Positions 1-8,476 of a DNA stretch of 21,746 nucleotides are shown piece after piece. The notes under the pieces are model-generated. The model was not told the origin of the DNA and made no database searches. It saw nothing but the letters and a program-made list of their open reading frames with translations. This stretch comes from Labilibaculum sp. GTDB taxonomy: Bacteria > Bacteroidota > Bacteroidia > Bacteroidales > Marinifilaceae. Position numbers and translations under genes: made by a program. Location: assembly GCA_016743925.1 (NCBI GenBank), contig JADGFH010000021.1, forward strand, positions 1-21,746, read 5' to 3'. Numbering within the stretch: position 1 is the first letter of the stretch; every line of letters starts with the position of its first letter.

Positions 1-104
1 ATACTAACAAGAAATATTATTAATATAATGCCTACGCGCTTTCTCTCAATCTTAAGAAACTCAGGATGTAAAGGCTCGTGAAATTTATGATGTCCGAATA
101 GCAT
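1..104 (-). CDS. N-terminal fragment of an unidentified probable membrane protein
   Basis: An open frame starts at the ATG at 104-102 and runs without a stop to the window edge, giving 34 codons. The fragment begins MLFGHHKFHEPLHPEF, continues with a basic stretch (KIERKRV) and then a hydrophobic run (GIILIIFLVS) that looks like the start of a first membrane helix after a short cytoplasmic tail. An AGAAAG stretch lies just upstream of the ATG. The start is only 18 bases after the stop of the ion channel gene, so the two are probably co-transcribed. The family cannot be recognised from 34 residues, and no function is assigned. Confidence 0.55.
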   Translation of the reverse strand, partial: MLFGHHKFHEPLHPEFLKIERKRVGIILIIFLVS

Positions 105-122
105 GCTTTCTTTTTATACTTA

Positions 123-1400
123 TTAAATATATCGTTCTTCTCTTGATATCGATTTTGCTTTTATCTTTTCAGCTATTTGCGGATATCGCTTAAGAACTTT
201 ATCGAATTCTTTCTTTTGTAATTCGTATACATCCGAATAGCTAATCGATCTGACTGTTGCTGTTCTTGGTGCTTTTTTAAACAATCCAATTTCGCCCATA
301 AAGTCCCCTTTTTGCAAAATTGTTAATTGCTTACTTTCATCTTCCGAAAGAACTTTAATCTTCCCTTTTTGAACAAAAAACATAGATTTAGCAATATCGC
401 CAGTTCTAAATAGATAATCACCCGGGGTTAATGTCATAGGCGTAAGATATTGAGCGATATCCCTAAGGAAATGATTGTCAACACAGTCGAACAATGGAAT
501 GTCTTTTATTACATTTTTCTTAAACTCGAGTTGTAATTCCATCTTCAATCCATAAGGCAAAGCATCCATCAATTCACTCTCGTCGTATCCTAGTTTCTGT
601 TTCCACTCATACGTAAAGTAATCGCTTATTCTATTCTCTAATTTTTTGGAAATATGCTGGTAATGGATCAAGGCTCTTAACTTTTCCATATTCTCGATAA
701 AGCGTTGTTCTGCAGGATTTTTCTTCGTAAAAATGCCAACCATAGCTCCAACAAATAAAGCGAGTACAGCAACTCCTAATATCTGCAACAATATCGTAAA
801 GAGCATCTCTAAATTACCATGAGGCACAATATCTCCATAACCTACAGAAGTTAATGTTGTAGTTACCCAATACAAGGACTGTACATAGTTGTCGACATTC
901 GTTATGCCACTTTCTAAACCATGAATTTGCAACCAAATACATGTTAACCAATGCGAAAACACAAAAAAACCTAATAGCATAAACCAAAAAGAAATCTTTG
1001 TGGACATTCGAATATTTCTGATCTGAAAAAAGCGAGCAGTTCTTACAACTCTTACCCATTTAAACAATCGAAGTAATTGAAAAGCCGGATTCGAAAAAAG
1101 CATGACATAAGGCAACATTGCCAAGATATCAGTAATGAAAAATTTCTTAGACGAATATGAATCCCAGTAGATATCTTTTAGAATCGAATGATTTTTAATT
1201 TCCCTGTATCTTAAAACATTTACAATTAAATCCAGAAAGAAAATCAAAGAAATACTTAAATCAAGCGTACGATACCAATTCAGATTTCTTAAATTAAATA
1301 AAAAGTCTAAAGGGATTACACTTGCTTGTAACAATACTGTAAGGATAATTACTATTCTCCAACCAGAATTGTAAATTGATTTCAGGTATTTATCAGACAT
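123..1400 (-). CDS. Six-transmembrane cyclic-nucleotide-gated-type potassium channel
   Basis: This 425-residue inner-membrane protein has the full layout of the voltage-gated/CNG channel superfamily. Helices S1-S3 fall within about residues 14-105. S4 at 109-126 (LLRLFKWVRVVRTAR) has a basic residue at every third position. S5 is at 137-160, the pore carries the K+ filter TSVGYGD at 184-190, and S6 is at about 197-224. A C-linker-like helical stretch follows (about 228-300), then a cyclic-nucleotide-binding domain (about 305-405). Its phosphate-binding cassette, FMGEIGLFKKAPRTATV (367-383), keeps the conserved Glu and Arg that contact the cyclic nucleotide. Potassium selectivity and ligand binding are inferred from these motifs; whether voltage, cAMP or cGMP gates the channel cannot be told. 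It stands apart from the upstream ABC operon (108-base gap) and precedes a truncated membrane-protein gene by 18 bases. Confidence 0.9.
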   Translation of the reverse strand: MSDKYLKSIYNSGWRIVIILTVLLQASVIPLDFLFNLRNLNWYRTLDLSISLIFFLDLIVNVLRYREIKNHSILKDIYWDSYSSKKFFITDILAMLPYVMLFSNPAFQLLRLFKWVRVVRTARFFQIRNIRMSTKISFWFMLLGFFVFSHWLTCIWLQIHGLESGITNVDNYVQSLYWVTTTLTSVGYGDIVPHGNLEMLFTILLQILGVAVLALFVGAMVGIFTKKNPAEQRFIENMEKLRALIHYQHISKKLENRISDYFTYEWKQKLGYDESELMDALPYGLKMELQLEFKKNVIKDIPLFDCVDNHFLRDIAQYLTPMTLTPGDYLFRTGDIAKSMFFVQKGKIKVLSEDESKQLTILQKGDFMGEIGLFKKAPRTATVRSISYSDVYELQKKEFDKVLKRYPQIAEKIKAKSISREERYI

Positions 1401-1417
1401 TAAGATTAGGTTTTTTT

Positions 1418-1450
1418 CAAAGTAAACCGATTTGCATAAATATTCCCAAA
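1418..1450 (-). promoter_or_regulatory. Candidate Bacteroidetes promoter for the channel gene
   Basis: Reading toward the channel gene, TTTG at 1450-1447 is followed after 21 bases by TTACTTTG at 1425-1418, one mismatch from the Bacteroidetes -7 element TAnnTTTG. The implied transcript start would lie only about 10 bases before the ATG at 1400, so the leader would be unusually short. This is a pattern match only. Confidence 0.3.
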
Positions 1451-1474
1451 AAAAATAGACAAAAGCATTCTATC
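1448..1474 (-). terminator. Weak candidate terminator of the ABC export operon
   Basis: On the minus strand, GATAGA (1474-1469) can pair with TCTATT (1459-1454) around a 9-base loop, one pair being G-T, and is followed by a run of eight T. The stem is short and AT-rich. It lies 35-60 bases after the last permease stop at 1509, where the operon should end. The T-run overlaps the candidate -33 box of the channel promoter. Confidence 0.3.
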
Positions 1475-1508
1475 AATCGGTAAACAGCAACTAGTCCTCT
1501 ATTATTCA

Positions 1509-2627
1509 TCAAGAAACTTTCCGATACATTCTTACTGCAAAAAATATAGTTGATACAGCAAATAATCCTAGTATGGCAAACTCTCTTAGGATATCAGAAA
1601 AACCAGATCCTTTTAGCATTATCATTCTAATGATCTTGATAAAATAAGCGATTGGGTTAATTACATTCAGCTTTTGTCCCCACTCGGGCATGCTTTCAAT
1701 CGGTGTAAATAGTCCACTCATTAATAAAAAAATCACCATAAAGAACCAAGCAATGAACATTGCCTGTTGTTGGGTATCTGTTTGTGTAGATATCAATAAG
1801 CCGAAGCCCAAGATGGTTCCTAAATACACAAAGGCCACTGAATAAATCAACCAAACTGAACCTAAAAAAGGAACTTTAAAAAGAAATGCTGCAATTAATA
1901 AGCCTAGTCCTAACTCAAAAAAACCGATCACCAAAAAGGGAATTAGTTTAGCCATCAGAAATTGAGATTTTCGCACTGGCGTGACATTAATTTGCTCAAT
2001 GGTTCCAATCTCTTTTTCTCGCACTACATTCATTGCAGATAGAAACAAAGCAACTACGGTAACCAACAATACTAGAATTCCTGGCAACATGTAAGGTATG
2101 TACTTCATCTCAGGATTAAACTGATGAGAATAGGTGGCTTGTACAATATTTTGCGAGTTGTCTTTACTTACTTCTATCATACTCGACATTACATTTATAT
2201 TATAATCTCTTATAACAGAAGTTATATAAGCATTGTACAAGCCTGCAGAACTAGCATTTATGGCATTCACTAGAATCTGAACAGATGCTTTTGCTTTTAA
2301 ATCGACAGACTTTCCAAAATCTTCATTAAAAACAAGAATTGCATCTATATTATCTCTAAATAATTCTTTCTCTGCTTCATTCTCCGAGAAGCCAATTTCT
2401 TTAACCGTGAAGAAAGGAGAGCCATTGAACTTAGAAATCAACTCTCTGGAATGAGTCGAAAGATCTTTATCTACGACATACAGATTTGTATTTTTCATAT
2501 CGTAAGTAGCCGCAAACGACAGTACACAAAACTGTATAATTGGCATTACAAATATGATTGGTAACATACCTTTGTTACGAAAAATCTGTAAAAACTCTTT
2601 TTGCAATAAATATTTTAATACTCTCAT
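1509..2627 (-). CDS. ABC-2 type transporter permease (YhhJ/YbhR-like), second of two
   Basis: This 372-residue inner-membrane permease is one half of the membrane channel of an ABC exporter. One N-terminal helix (about residues 22-40) is followed by a large periplasmic domain of about 135 residues and then five or six C-terminal helices (from about 178). Before the second C-terminal helix it carries the ABC-2 signature REKEIGTIEQINVTPV. It resembles the other permease upstream (2731-3837) in length and layout, and the two most likely form a heterodimer. It is the last gene of the operon, after a 103-base gap. The E. coli yhhJ and ybhR/ybhS products have the same architecture and context. The substrate is unknown; drugs, bile-like compounds or lipophilic molecules are possible by family. 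Confidence 0.9.
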   Translation of the reverse strand: MRVLKYLLQKEFLQIFRNKGMLPIIFVMPIIQFCVLSFAATYDMKNTNLYVVDKDLSTHSRELISKFNGSPFFTVKEIGFSENEAEKELFRDNIDAILVFNEDFGKSVDLKAKASVQILVNAINASSAGLYNAYITSVIRDYNINVMSSMIEVSKDNSQNIVQATYSHQFNPEMKYIPYMLPGILVLLVTVVALFLSAMNVVREKEIGTIEQINVTPVRKSQFLMAKLIPFLVIGFFELGLGLLIAAFLFKVPFLGSVWLIYSVAFVYLGTILGFGLLISTQTDTQQQAMFIAWFFMVIFLLMSGLFTPIESMPEWGQKLNVINPIAYFIKIIRMIMLKGSGFSDILREFAILGLFAVSTIFFAVRMYRKVS

Positions 2628-2730
2628 AACTGTTTCTTTCGATATTATGCTGTTTCAATTTGTGCCCGCATTATTCCAATACAGAACCGAAATAACTCTA
2701 GATAAAGACACATTCTGATTAGTAATCGTA

Positions 2731-3837
2731 TTACTCCAACCTTATTTTAAACTTCTTTAAGCTAAGACCAATAAACCCAATTGTCATTGCAATTAATATC
2801 AATGTTTCCTTCCATATATATTCAAAGCCAACACCTTTCAGCATGATATTTTTCAAAATCACAATAAACCACTTAGGTGGAATAATATTACTGACCACTT
2901 GCAATGGTAGTGGCATGTTACGAATTGGGAAAATAAATCCGGAAAGAATAATGGTAGGCAGCATTAATACAAACATTGAAATCATCATTGCAACCTGTTG
3001 ATTTTTGGCGACTGTTGATATAAAAATACCAATTGATAAGGCTAGAAAAATGAAGAGAATACTTTCGGCCATTAACAATGCGAAACTACCGAGAACCGGA
3101 ACTCCAAACACAAAATAGCCCATTCCGATAATTACCAATGCATTAATAAATGATAAACCAAGATAAGGTGTTACTTTACCCAATATTATTTGCAATGGGT
3201 TTAAAGGCGATACCAATAAGACTTCCATTGTTCCCAATTCCTTTTCCCTGGCAATAGATATGGATGTCATCATGGCTGAAACCAACATTAAAATTGTTGC
3301 CATAATTCCTGGGATAAACATGAATACACTCTCTAAATTCGAGTTAAAATACATTCGCGATTTAGCTTGAATGGTAAATGGCATTTTCTTACCGCTATTA
3401 ATTTCAACATTGTAATTCTGCAATATTCCTTGCAAATAATTCACCTCTAAATTTGCTGTATTGGGATCAGACGCATCGGTTAATATTTGAATATTACTTC
3501 TTTTATTTTTGATTAAATTCTTTGCAAAATCGGGCTCGAAAACTAAAATTAGCTTCACATCCCCTTTTCTAAAAACAGCATCAGCTTCCTCTATGGAAGC
3601 AAGATTATTTGTTAGCTCAAAATAGCCTGATGAAGTTATTTTATTAATGATTTCTGCAGAATATTCATCCTTAGAATGATCTAAAACAGCCATTTTAACA
3701 TCTTTCAGGTCAGTGCTAATCACATATCCAAAAAGCAAAATTTGAACAATTGGCATTCCAAACAAAATCAGCATTGATCTTTTGTCTCGAAAGATATGAT
3801 AGAATTCTTTTCTTAAAAATCCGATAAATCGATTCAT
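2731..3837 (-). CDS. ABC-2 type transporter permease (YbhS-like), first of two
   Basis: This 368-residue inner-membrane permease has an N-terminal basic amphipathic start (RFIGFLRKEFYHIFRDKRS), helix 1 at about 22-42, a periplasmic domain to about 170, and five or six C-terminal helices. The ABC-2 motif REKELGTMEVLLVSPLNP precedes the re-entrant/coupling region. It starts 24 bases after the ATPase gene at 3862. With the permease at 1509-2627 it should form the translocation path driven by the two ATPases, delivering substrate to the HlyD-like adaptor and TolC-like duct encoded in the same operon. Its stop codon lies inside a small perfect inverted repeat, AGTAAT-CGT-ATTACT (2721-2735), of no known role. 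Confidence 0.9.
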   Translation of the reverse strand: MNRFIGFLRKEFYHIFRDKRSMLILFGMPIVQILLFGYVISTDLKDVKMAVLDHSKDEYSAEIINKITSSGYFELTNNLASIEEADAVFRKGDVKLILVFEPDFAKNLIKNKRSNIQILTDASDPNTANLEVNYLQGILQNYNVEINSGKKMPFTIQAKSRMYFNSNLESVFMFIPGIMATILMLVSAMMTSISIAREKELGTMEVLLVSPLNPLQIILGKVTPYLGLSFINALVIIGMGYFVFGVPVLGSFALLMAESILFIFLALSIGIFISTVAKNQQVAMMISMFVLMLPTIILSGFIFPIRNMPLPLQVVSNIIPPKWFIVILKNIMLKGVGFEYIWKETLILIAMTIGFIGLSLKKFKIRLE

Positions 3838-3861
3838 CTGTATATTATTTTTCTTTAAACT

Positions 3862-4611
3862 TTACTCGATATTCGTCGCATGTCTGGCCAAGCTCAAAAA
3901 GACCTGATCCATATCGGAAACATTAAATTGTTTTTTCAACATTTCAGGCGTATCCAATGCCTCTATTTTCCCATCAACCATTATCGAAACCCGATCGCAA
4001 TATTCTGCCTCATCCATATAATGGGTCGTTACAAAAACAGTAATTCCTGCTCGTGCAGCATCGTAAATTAAATCCCAAAACTGTCTTCTAGTAACAGGAT
4101 CTACTCCACCGGTTGGTTCATCAAGAAATACAATTTCCGGATTGTGAAAAATAGCAACCGAGAAAGCTAATTTTTGTTTCCACCCCAAAGGCAAGCCACT
4201 TATTCTCTTATCTCTTGCATGTTGCAGATTCAATTTATCTAGCAACTCATCTGCTTTTGAAAGAATATCAGCTTTCGACAAACCATAAATTCCACCATAA
4301 AAACGAATGTTCTCAAACACCGTTAAATCCTCATAAAGAGAGAATTTCTGACTCATGTAGCCAATGTTTCGTTTGACTAAATCGCGTTGTGTATAAACAT
4401 CAAATCCAGCCACTTTTATTTCTCCGGCTGTAGGTAAAGACAAACCACAAAGAATTTTCATGGCCGTTGTTTTCCCCGCTCCATTAGCTCCCAAAAAACC
4501 AAAAATTTCACCTTTCGATACTTCGAAAGACAAATCGTCATTCGCAGTAAAATCTCCAAATTTTTTGTACATGTTTTTAACACGGATCACTTTCTCCTTC
4601 TCATTCATCAT
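3862..4611 (-). CDS. ABC transporter ATPase, equivalent to the second NBD of YbhF/RbbA
   Basis: This 249-residue cytoplasmic nucleotide-binding subunit has Walker A GANGAGKTT (41-49), a Q-loop Gln in YMSQKF (Q88), Walker B VFLDEPTGG (161-169) and a switch His in TTHYMDEA (H197). The family signature is altered: SGLPLGWKQ (138-146) replaces LSGGxxQ. This LPLG(F/W)KQ form is, from memory, typical of the C-terminal ATPase half of E. coli YbhF and RbbA. The start codon lies within the end of the upstream ATPase gene (11-base overlap), which suggests translational coupling and a heterodimer with that protein. In E. coli the two halves are one polypeptide; here they are separate genes. It powers the ABC-2 permeases that follow. 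Confidence 0.93.
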   Translation of the reverse strand: MMNEKEKVIRVKNMYKKFGDFTANDDLSFEVSKGEIFGFLGANGAGKTTAMKILCGLSLPTAGEIKVAGFDVYTQRDLVKRNIGYMSQKFSLYEDLTVFENIRFYGGIYGLSKADILSKADELLDKLNLQHARDKRISGLPLGWKQKLAFSVAIFHNPEIVFLDEPTGGVDPVTRRQFWDLIYDAARAGITVFVTTHYMDEAEYCDRVSIMVDGKIEALDTPEMLKKQFNVSDMDQVFLSLARHATNIE

Positions 4612-5542
4612 CTTCAGGTTTTGTGCTTAATGCCATAAAACAATCTTCTATACCTGGTTTTATCTTTTCAATAGCAATGTTCGATCGCCCTTTGTTTTCC
4701 AGATATTGCTTCAGTTCTTCTTCAGAAACCTCCTTACGATAATCGGTGTAGTGCAAACTTTGCCCAAAAAGGAAGACTGAGTTCGTAAATTCAAACGCTC
4801 GTAAATCAAGAAGTGTTTGATAATTGTCATTGCTCTTTATAGAGTACAATTCTTTCTCGAATTGCGCCACAATTTCGGATGGTGTATCAACCTGTAATAT
4901 TTCACCATCTTGAATTAAAGCAACTCGTTCACACAAATTAGCCTCATCCATATATGGAGTTGCCACAATAATTGTGATTCCTCTTTCTTTTAAGCCCTTT
5001 AGCATCTGCCAAAATTCCGATCTCGAGACAGAATCAACACCCGTGGTAGGTTCATCCAATAAAAGAATTTTGGGCTGATGAATAAGCGCACAACAAAGAG
5101 CCAGTTTTTGCTTCATACCACCAGAAAGTTTTCCTGCTAAACGATCCTTAAAAGGTTCAATTTGCACCCAGATATCCCGAATCATATCCATATTATCCTC
5201 GATTCGAGTATTAAAAACGGTTGCAAAAAACTGCAAGTTTTCCATCACACTCAAATCCTGATAAAGCGAAAATTTGCCCGGCATGTATCCAAGCAAGCCT
5301 CTAATTTTCTTGTATTCTAAAACACTGTCTATTTCGCACAGTTCAGCAGTACCTTCATCGGGCAACAATAAAGTCGCCAACAATCGAAAAAGCGTTGTTT
5401 TACCAGCACCATCAGGGCCAATCAGCCCAAATAATTCTCCCGATTTAATATCCAAATTGATATTTTTTAGAGCCTGAACATTCCCATAACTTTTAGATAA
5501 ATTACCTACTAGTATACTTGCATTCATATTTTTATATATCAT
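4601..5542 (-). CDS. ABC transporter ATPase, equivalent to the first NBD of YbhF/RbbA
   Basis: This 313-residue ATPase has Walker A GPDGAGKTT (42-50), the intact signature LSGGMKQ (139-145) and Walker B ILLLDEPTTG (159-168). Two catalytic loops are altered. The Q-loop reads YMPGKF with Gly where Gln is usual (residue 89), and the switch region reads ATPYMDEA with Pro in place of His (residue 196). A C-terminal extension of about 80 residues (230-313) follows the NBD core. The altered loops complement those of the partner ATPase at 3862-4611, so the pair should form one consensus and one degenerate ATP site. A second ATG, five codons in (MNASILV), is an equally plausible start. It is the fourth gene of the operon, 96 bases after the adaptor gene. 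Confidence 0.93.
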   Translation of the reverse strand: MIYKNMNASILVGNLSKSYGNVQALKNINLDIKSGELFGLIGPDGAGKTTLFRLLATLLLPDEGTAELCEIDSVLEYKKIRGLLGYMPGKFSLYQDLSVMENLQFFATVFNTRIEDNMDMIRDIWVQIEPFKDRLAGKLSGGMKQKLALCCALIHQPKILLLDEPTTGVDSVSRSEFWQMLKGLKERGITIIVATPYMDEANLCERVALIQDGEILQVDTPSEIVAQFEKELYSIKSNDNYQTLLDLRAFEFTNSVFLFGQSLHYTDYRKEVSEEELKQYLENKGRSNIAIEKIKPGIEDCFMALSTKPEDDE

Positions 5543-5638
5543 CTAATTATTAAATGATTCATATATTATGCCGATAGATATTTAAAGATCAATAACAAAC
5601 AGAGTGCAGTTAAGGATCATTTTAAATACTAATCGGTA

Positions 5639-6520
5639 TTAAAATCTAATTTCACCTGGCATCCCAATTTTCAGACGACCATCGTTAGCAACTTTTACTT
5701 TTATAGCATAAACCAATTTCACTCTCTCCTTCTTGGTTTGAATTATTTTAGGCGTAAACTCCGATTGAGATGAAATCCAAATCACTTTACCCTTGAGTGT
5801 GTGATTCTCCTCCTCATTTTTATCAACCAAAACATTTACTTCCTGACCAATTTTAATTTTAGAAAGTTGATCTCCGCTGATGTACACACGTAAATCCAAT
5901 GAACTTAAATCCGCTAATTTAAACAGAGGAGTTCCTGCATTCACCATTTCGTAGGCTTCATGATATTTCTCTAAAACCGTAGCAGTCTCAGGAACATATA
6001 TCTTACTTTTAGCAATCAAATCGTTTAATGCATCAACTTTACGAGTCACATTTTCCAAATTACTGAACACTTTTGCATTCTCGGTTTTCACGGCTTGAAT
6101 TTGTTTCTGAACAACCAATATATTTCCATTAATATCATCTACCTGTTTACTGGTTGCAGCGCCATCGGCAAACATCTTATCAATTCGTAATTTATCCTTT
6201 TTAAGGATTGAAATTTGCTCCTGATAAACAGCAATTCGCGAAAGAATATTTTGTATACCAGAGGCAATCGATTTCTTTTGAGCTTTCAGTTGTTCTTTTT
6301 GTAGAAACAATTGAGTTGTATCGATCAAGCCAACCTGTTTTGCCTTTGCAAACACGTCTCCCTCATCAAGATCAAGAGCTAATATTTTCCCAGCATTTTC
6401 TGCTGATATCATATAATCAGTTGCTTCAAAATTACCATAAGCATCCGATTCGTTTTCGTTTTGCTTGCATGCCGAAGTCAAGAATACAAGGGCGATTGCT
6501 AATATTGTAGTAAATTTCAT
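5639..6520 (-). CDS. HlyD/YbhG-family periplasmic adaptor lipoprotein
   Basis: This 293-residue membrane-fusion protein would bridge the ABC-2 permeases and the TolC-like outer-membrane duct. An N-terminal signal (MKFTTILAIALVFLTSAC) ends at Cys18 in a lipobox-like context, suggesting a lipoprotein; Thr at -3 is not the classical Leu. Next come a first half-lipoyl strand region (GNFEATDYMISAENAGKI), a long alpha-helical hairpin with predicted coiled-coil heptads (about 65-170), the second lipoyl half (about 172-205, IYVPETATVLEKY) and a beta-barrel region (ISGDQLSKIKIGQEVNVLV) running to the C-terminus (MPGEIRF). Size and order match YbhG/YhiI. The start lies 11 bases after the TolC-like gene, so the two are certainly co-transcribed. 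Confidence 0.9.
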   Translation of the reverse strand: MKFTTILAIALVFLTSACKQNENESDAYGNFEATDYMISAENAGKILALDLDEGDVFAKAKQVGLIDTTQLFLQKEQLKAQKKSIASGIQNILSRIAVYQEQISILKKDKLRIDKMFADGAATSKQVDDINGNILVVQKQIQAVKTENAKVFSNLENVTRKVDALNDLIAKSKIYVPETATVLEKYHEAYEMVNAGTPLFKLADLSSLDLRVYISGDQLSKIKIGQEVNVLVDKNEEENHTLKGKVIWISSQSEFTPKIIQTKKERVKLVYAIKVKVANDGRLKIGMPGEIRF

Positions 6521-6531
6521 TTTCTTATTCT

Positions 6532-7818
6532 TTAAATTCCGTTAACTCTGTTGTATTCAGCTATAGATTGCTGTAATTGAATGGTATGATATTCCTTATT
6601 TAATTTTGCTTGAATTTCTTTATTTAGATCCTCTAGATAATCACTCGATGTAATCACTCCATTGTCAAGCTGAGAAGCTGAACTTTCGCTAACAGCTGTC
6701 TGCAATTCAATTATCGCATCATCCTTTTCAAGCAAAACATTGAACTTTCTAATTTTACTCGTTTCATTTCCCAATTCAATTAACTGATTTTGGGTAAAGC
6801 TCAACTCTTTCGTTTCCACTAAACCTTTTCTAAACACAATCTGCTTTTGCTTTCGACGATTTGACTTCCAATCGAAAATATTCCATGATACTTTTGCTCC
6901 TACCATATAATAAGTGTCAAACTCATCTTTCAATTGATTGTAAGTCGGATTTCCATAACCTGCTTGTCCGAATCCAGTAATAACGGGAGATCGATCCTTT
7001 TTCAAAAGTTCTTTCTGCGCTTCGAGTAGAGATTTCTGACTTGAATAAAGAAAATATTCTGGTCTTTGCTTTACATCTAAACTTGCACCATTAACCAACT
7101 CTTCTTCAAACTTGGTTTCTTCAAGTTTCACTTCAAAATCTATTTTTCGTCCCATTAATTCAGAAAGTACCGAAAATGAAGATTTTTCCATTGCATTTAG
7201 TTCCAGAATCTGCTGATCTATTAATAATATTTCCGATTGCAACACTTTCAAATTAGCTGGTAGAATAACACCATTTTCAACTGCCGATTTAATCTGCTGC
7301 AAACGATTCGAGATGGTTTTTTGCTTATCTGCAAGTACCAATTTACTTTTTCGAACCAATTGAATGCCATAAAATGCAGCATTCACTCTTGCTCGTAATT
7401 GATACATCTGAATTTCAAGATCATTGATATCAACCTCTGAGTTTTTCTTTTCTACCTCAATTCTACTTCTGGTTTTTCCACCATCGTAAATCAATTGTTC
7501 AATATCCAAATTAAGAGCATATCGATCTTTTGGTGCTTTGGGTGTATCCATTCCTGGAAAATTGATTCCCGTTACATCCGACTGATAACTAACTATTCCA
7601 TTTGCATAAAGTCTTGGTAAATACGAAACCTTTAGGTTTTCAATATTCAGTTCCGAAGATTTATTTAACAATGCCTTCCCTTTCATCAAGGGAAAATTCG
7701 CCTGAACTTCTTTCTGACATTGATCCAAACTAAGAACCTCCTCTTGGCTCCATCCTATTTGAATCTTAAAAAAGATGATCAGTAAAAAAACGTATTTACT
7801 ACTTTTTAAAACTCTCAT
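6532..7818 (-). CDS. TolC-family outer membrane efflux protein
   Basis: This 428-residue protein has an N-terminal signal peptide (MRVLKSSKYVFLLIIFFKIQIGWSQ, cleavage probably near residue 25). Two repeats of long amphipathic helices, rich in Leu, Gln, Glu and Lys, are typical of outer-membrane efflux (OEP) proteins. Hallmarks are the YDGGKTRSRIE stretch early in the first repeat (about residues 110-120) and the equivalent WNIFDWKSNRRKQ in the second (about 312-325), which mark the duplicated beta-strand/helix junctions. It lies 9 bases after tetR and 11 before the HlyD-like gene. By family, three copies would form the duct through the outer membrane for the ABC exporter encoded downstream. 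Confidence 0.92.
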   Translation of the reverse strand: MRVLKSSKYVFLLIIFFKIQIGWSQEEVLSLDQCQKEVQANFPLMKGKALLNKSSELNIENLKVSYLPRLYANGIVSYQSDVTGINFPGMDTPKAPKDRYALNLDIEQLIYDGGKTRSRIEVEKKNSEVDINDLEIQMYQLRARVNAAFYGIQLVRKSKLVLADKQKTISNRLQQIKSAVENGVILPANLKVLQSEILLIDQQILELNAMEKSSFSVLSELMGRKIDFEVKLEETKFEEELVNGASLDVKQRPEYFLYSSQKSLLEAQKELLKKDRSPVITGFGQAGYGNPTYNQLKDEFDTYYMVGAKVSWNIFDWKSNRRKQKQIVFRKGLVETKELSFTQNQLIELGNETSKIRKFNVLLEKDDAIIELQTAVSESSASQLDNGVITSSDYLEDLNKEIQAKLNKEYHTIQLQQSIAEYNRVNGI

Positions 7819-7827
7819 ATCTAAATT

Positions 7828-8442
7828 TTATATTTTTATCGATTGAATAACAAAATCAGCAACTTGATCTGCTCTTTCTTTAAACATTTCATCCATATCA
7901 ACACCTTTAAACATCAACTCCTGGGCTATTGGGCGGCTGGCAAATGGAAACATGGACAAACTAATGATATTCAAAATTAATTCGGGAGGGTTAATAGGGC
8001 GTATTTTTCCCGATGCTATAGCTTCTTCAATTTGTTTAAATGTTTTCTCTCGTCCTACTAAAACACCTTCGACATTCATTAAATGAAGAACACGAGAAGG
8101 ATCTGTACTTATCTCATTTAGAATGAAATTTGGAAGAAAAGGATATTCAATTAAAACCTCATGATAAATACGACTGATGTTCCTAATTTTTTGAAACAAC
8201 TCTGAATCATCGGCAAGAAAAGAAGCTAGAGGTCTTATGATTTTAACCAAAGCTTCTTGAAATATTTGTTCAAATAACTTATCCTTGCTTTTGTAATAAT
8301 AATGCAATAAAGCCTTGTTTATTCCAGCATTATCAGCAATTTCTTGCATTCTAGCACCTGCGTATCCTTTAGCCGCAAATATTAGCCTTGCGGCTGCTAA
8401 AATATTTTCCCGAGCTTCTAATGATTTTTTATTTTCTTTCAT
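7828..8442 (-). CDS. TetR-family transcriptional repressor of the export operon
   Basis: This 204-residue regulator has an N-terminal TetR DNA-binding domain (about residues 9-60): ARENILAAARLIFAAKGYAG, then the helix-turn-helix MQEIADNAGINKALLHYYYK and the KSKDKLFEQIF segment that closes the domain. The remaining all-helical part (60-204) is the ligand/dimerisation domain; its effector cannot be inferred. The gene is first in the exporter operon. Four near-identical palindromes lie in the 130 bases upstream, so autorepression of the whole operon with relief by an exported compound is the likely mode. The E. coli analogue ybhGFSR is also controlled by a TetR-type regulator (CecR/YbiH). The start ATG is 3 bases downstream of the nearest palindrome. 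Confidence 0.93.
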   Translation of the reverse strand: MKENKKSLEARENILAAARLIFAAKGYAGARMQEIADNAGINKALLHYYYKSKDKLFEQIFQEALVKIIRPLASFLADDSELFQKIRNISRIYHEVLIEYPFLPNFILNEISTDPSRVLHLMNVEGVLVGREKTFKQIEEAIASGKIRPINPPELILNIISLSMFPFASRPIAQELMFKGVDMDEMFKERADQVADFVIQSIKI

Positions 8443-8445
8443 AAT

Positions 8446-8461
8446 TTAACCATTTGGTTAA
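8446..8461. promoter_or_regulatory. TetR operator O1
   Basis: TTAACCATTTGGTTAA has perfect 7-base arms (TTAACCA / TGGTTAA) and a 2-base centre. It ends 3 bases before the tetR start codon, so it covers the ribosome-binding region of the mRNA-coding DNA. It is one of four copies of the same motif. Confidence 0.75.
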
Positions 8462-8476
8462 TTGATTTTCAAAAAA

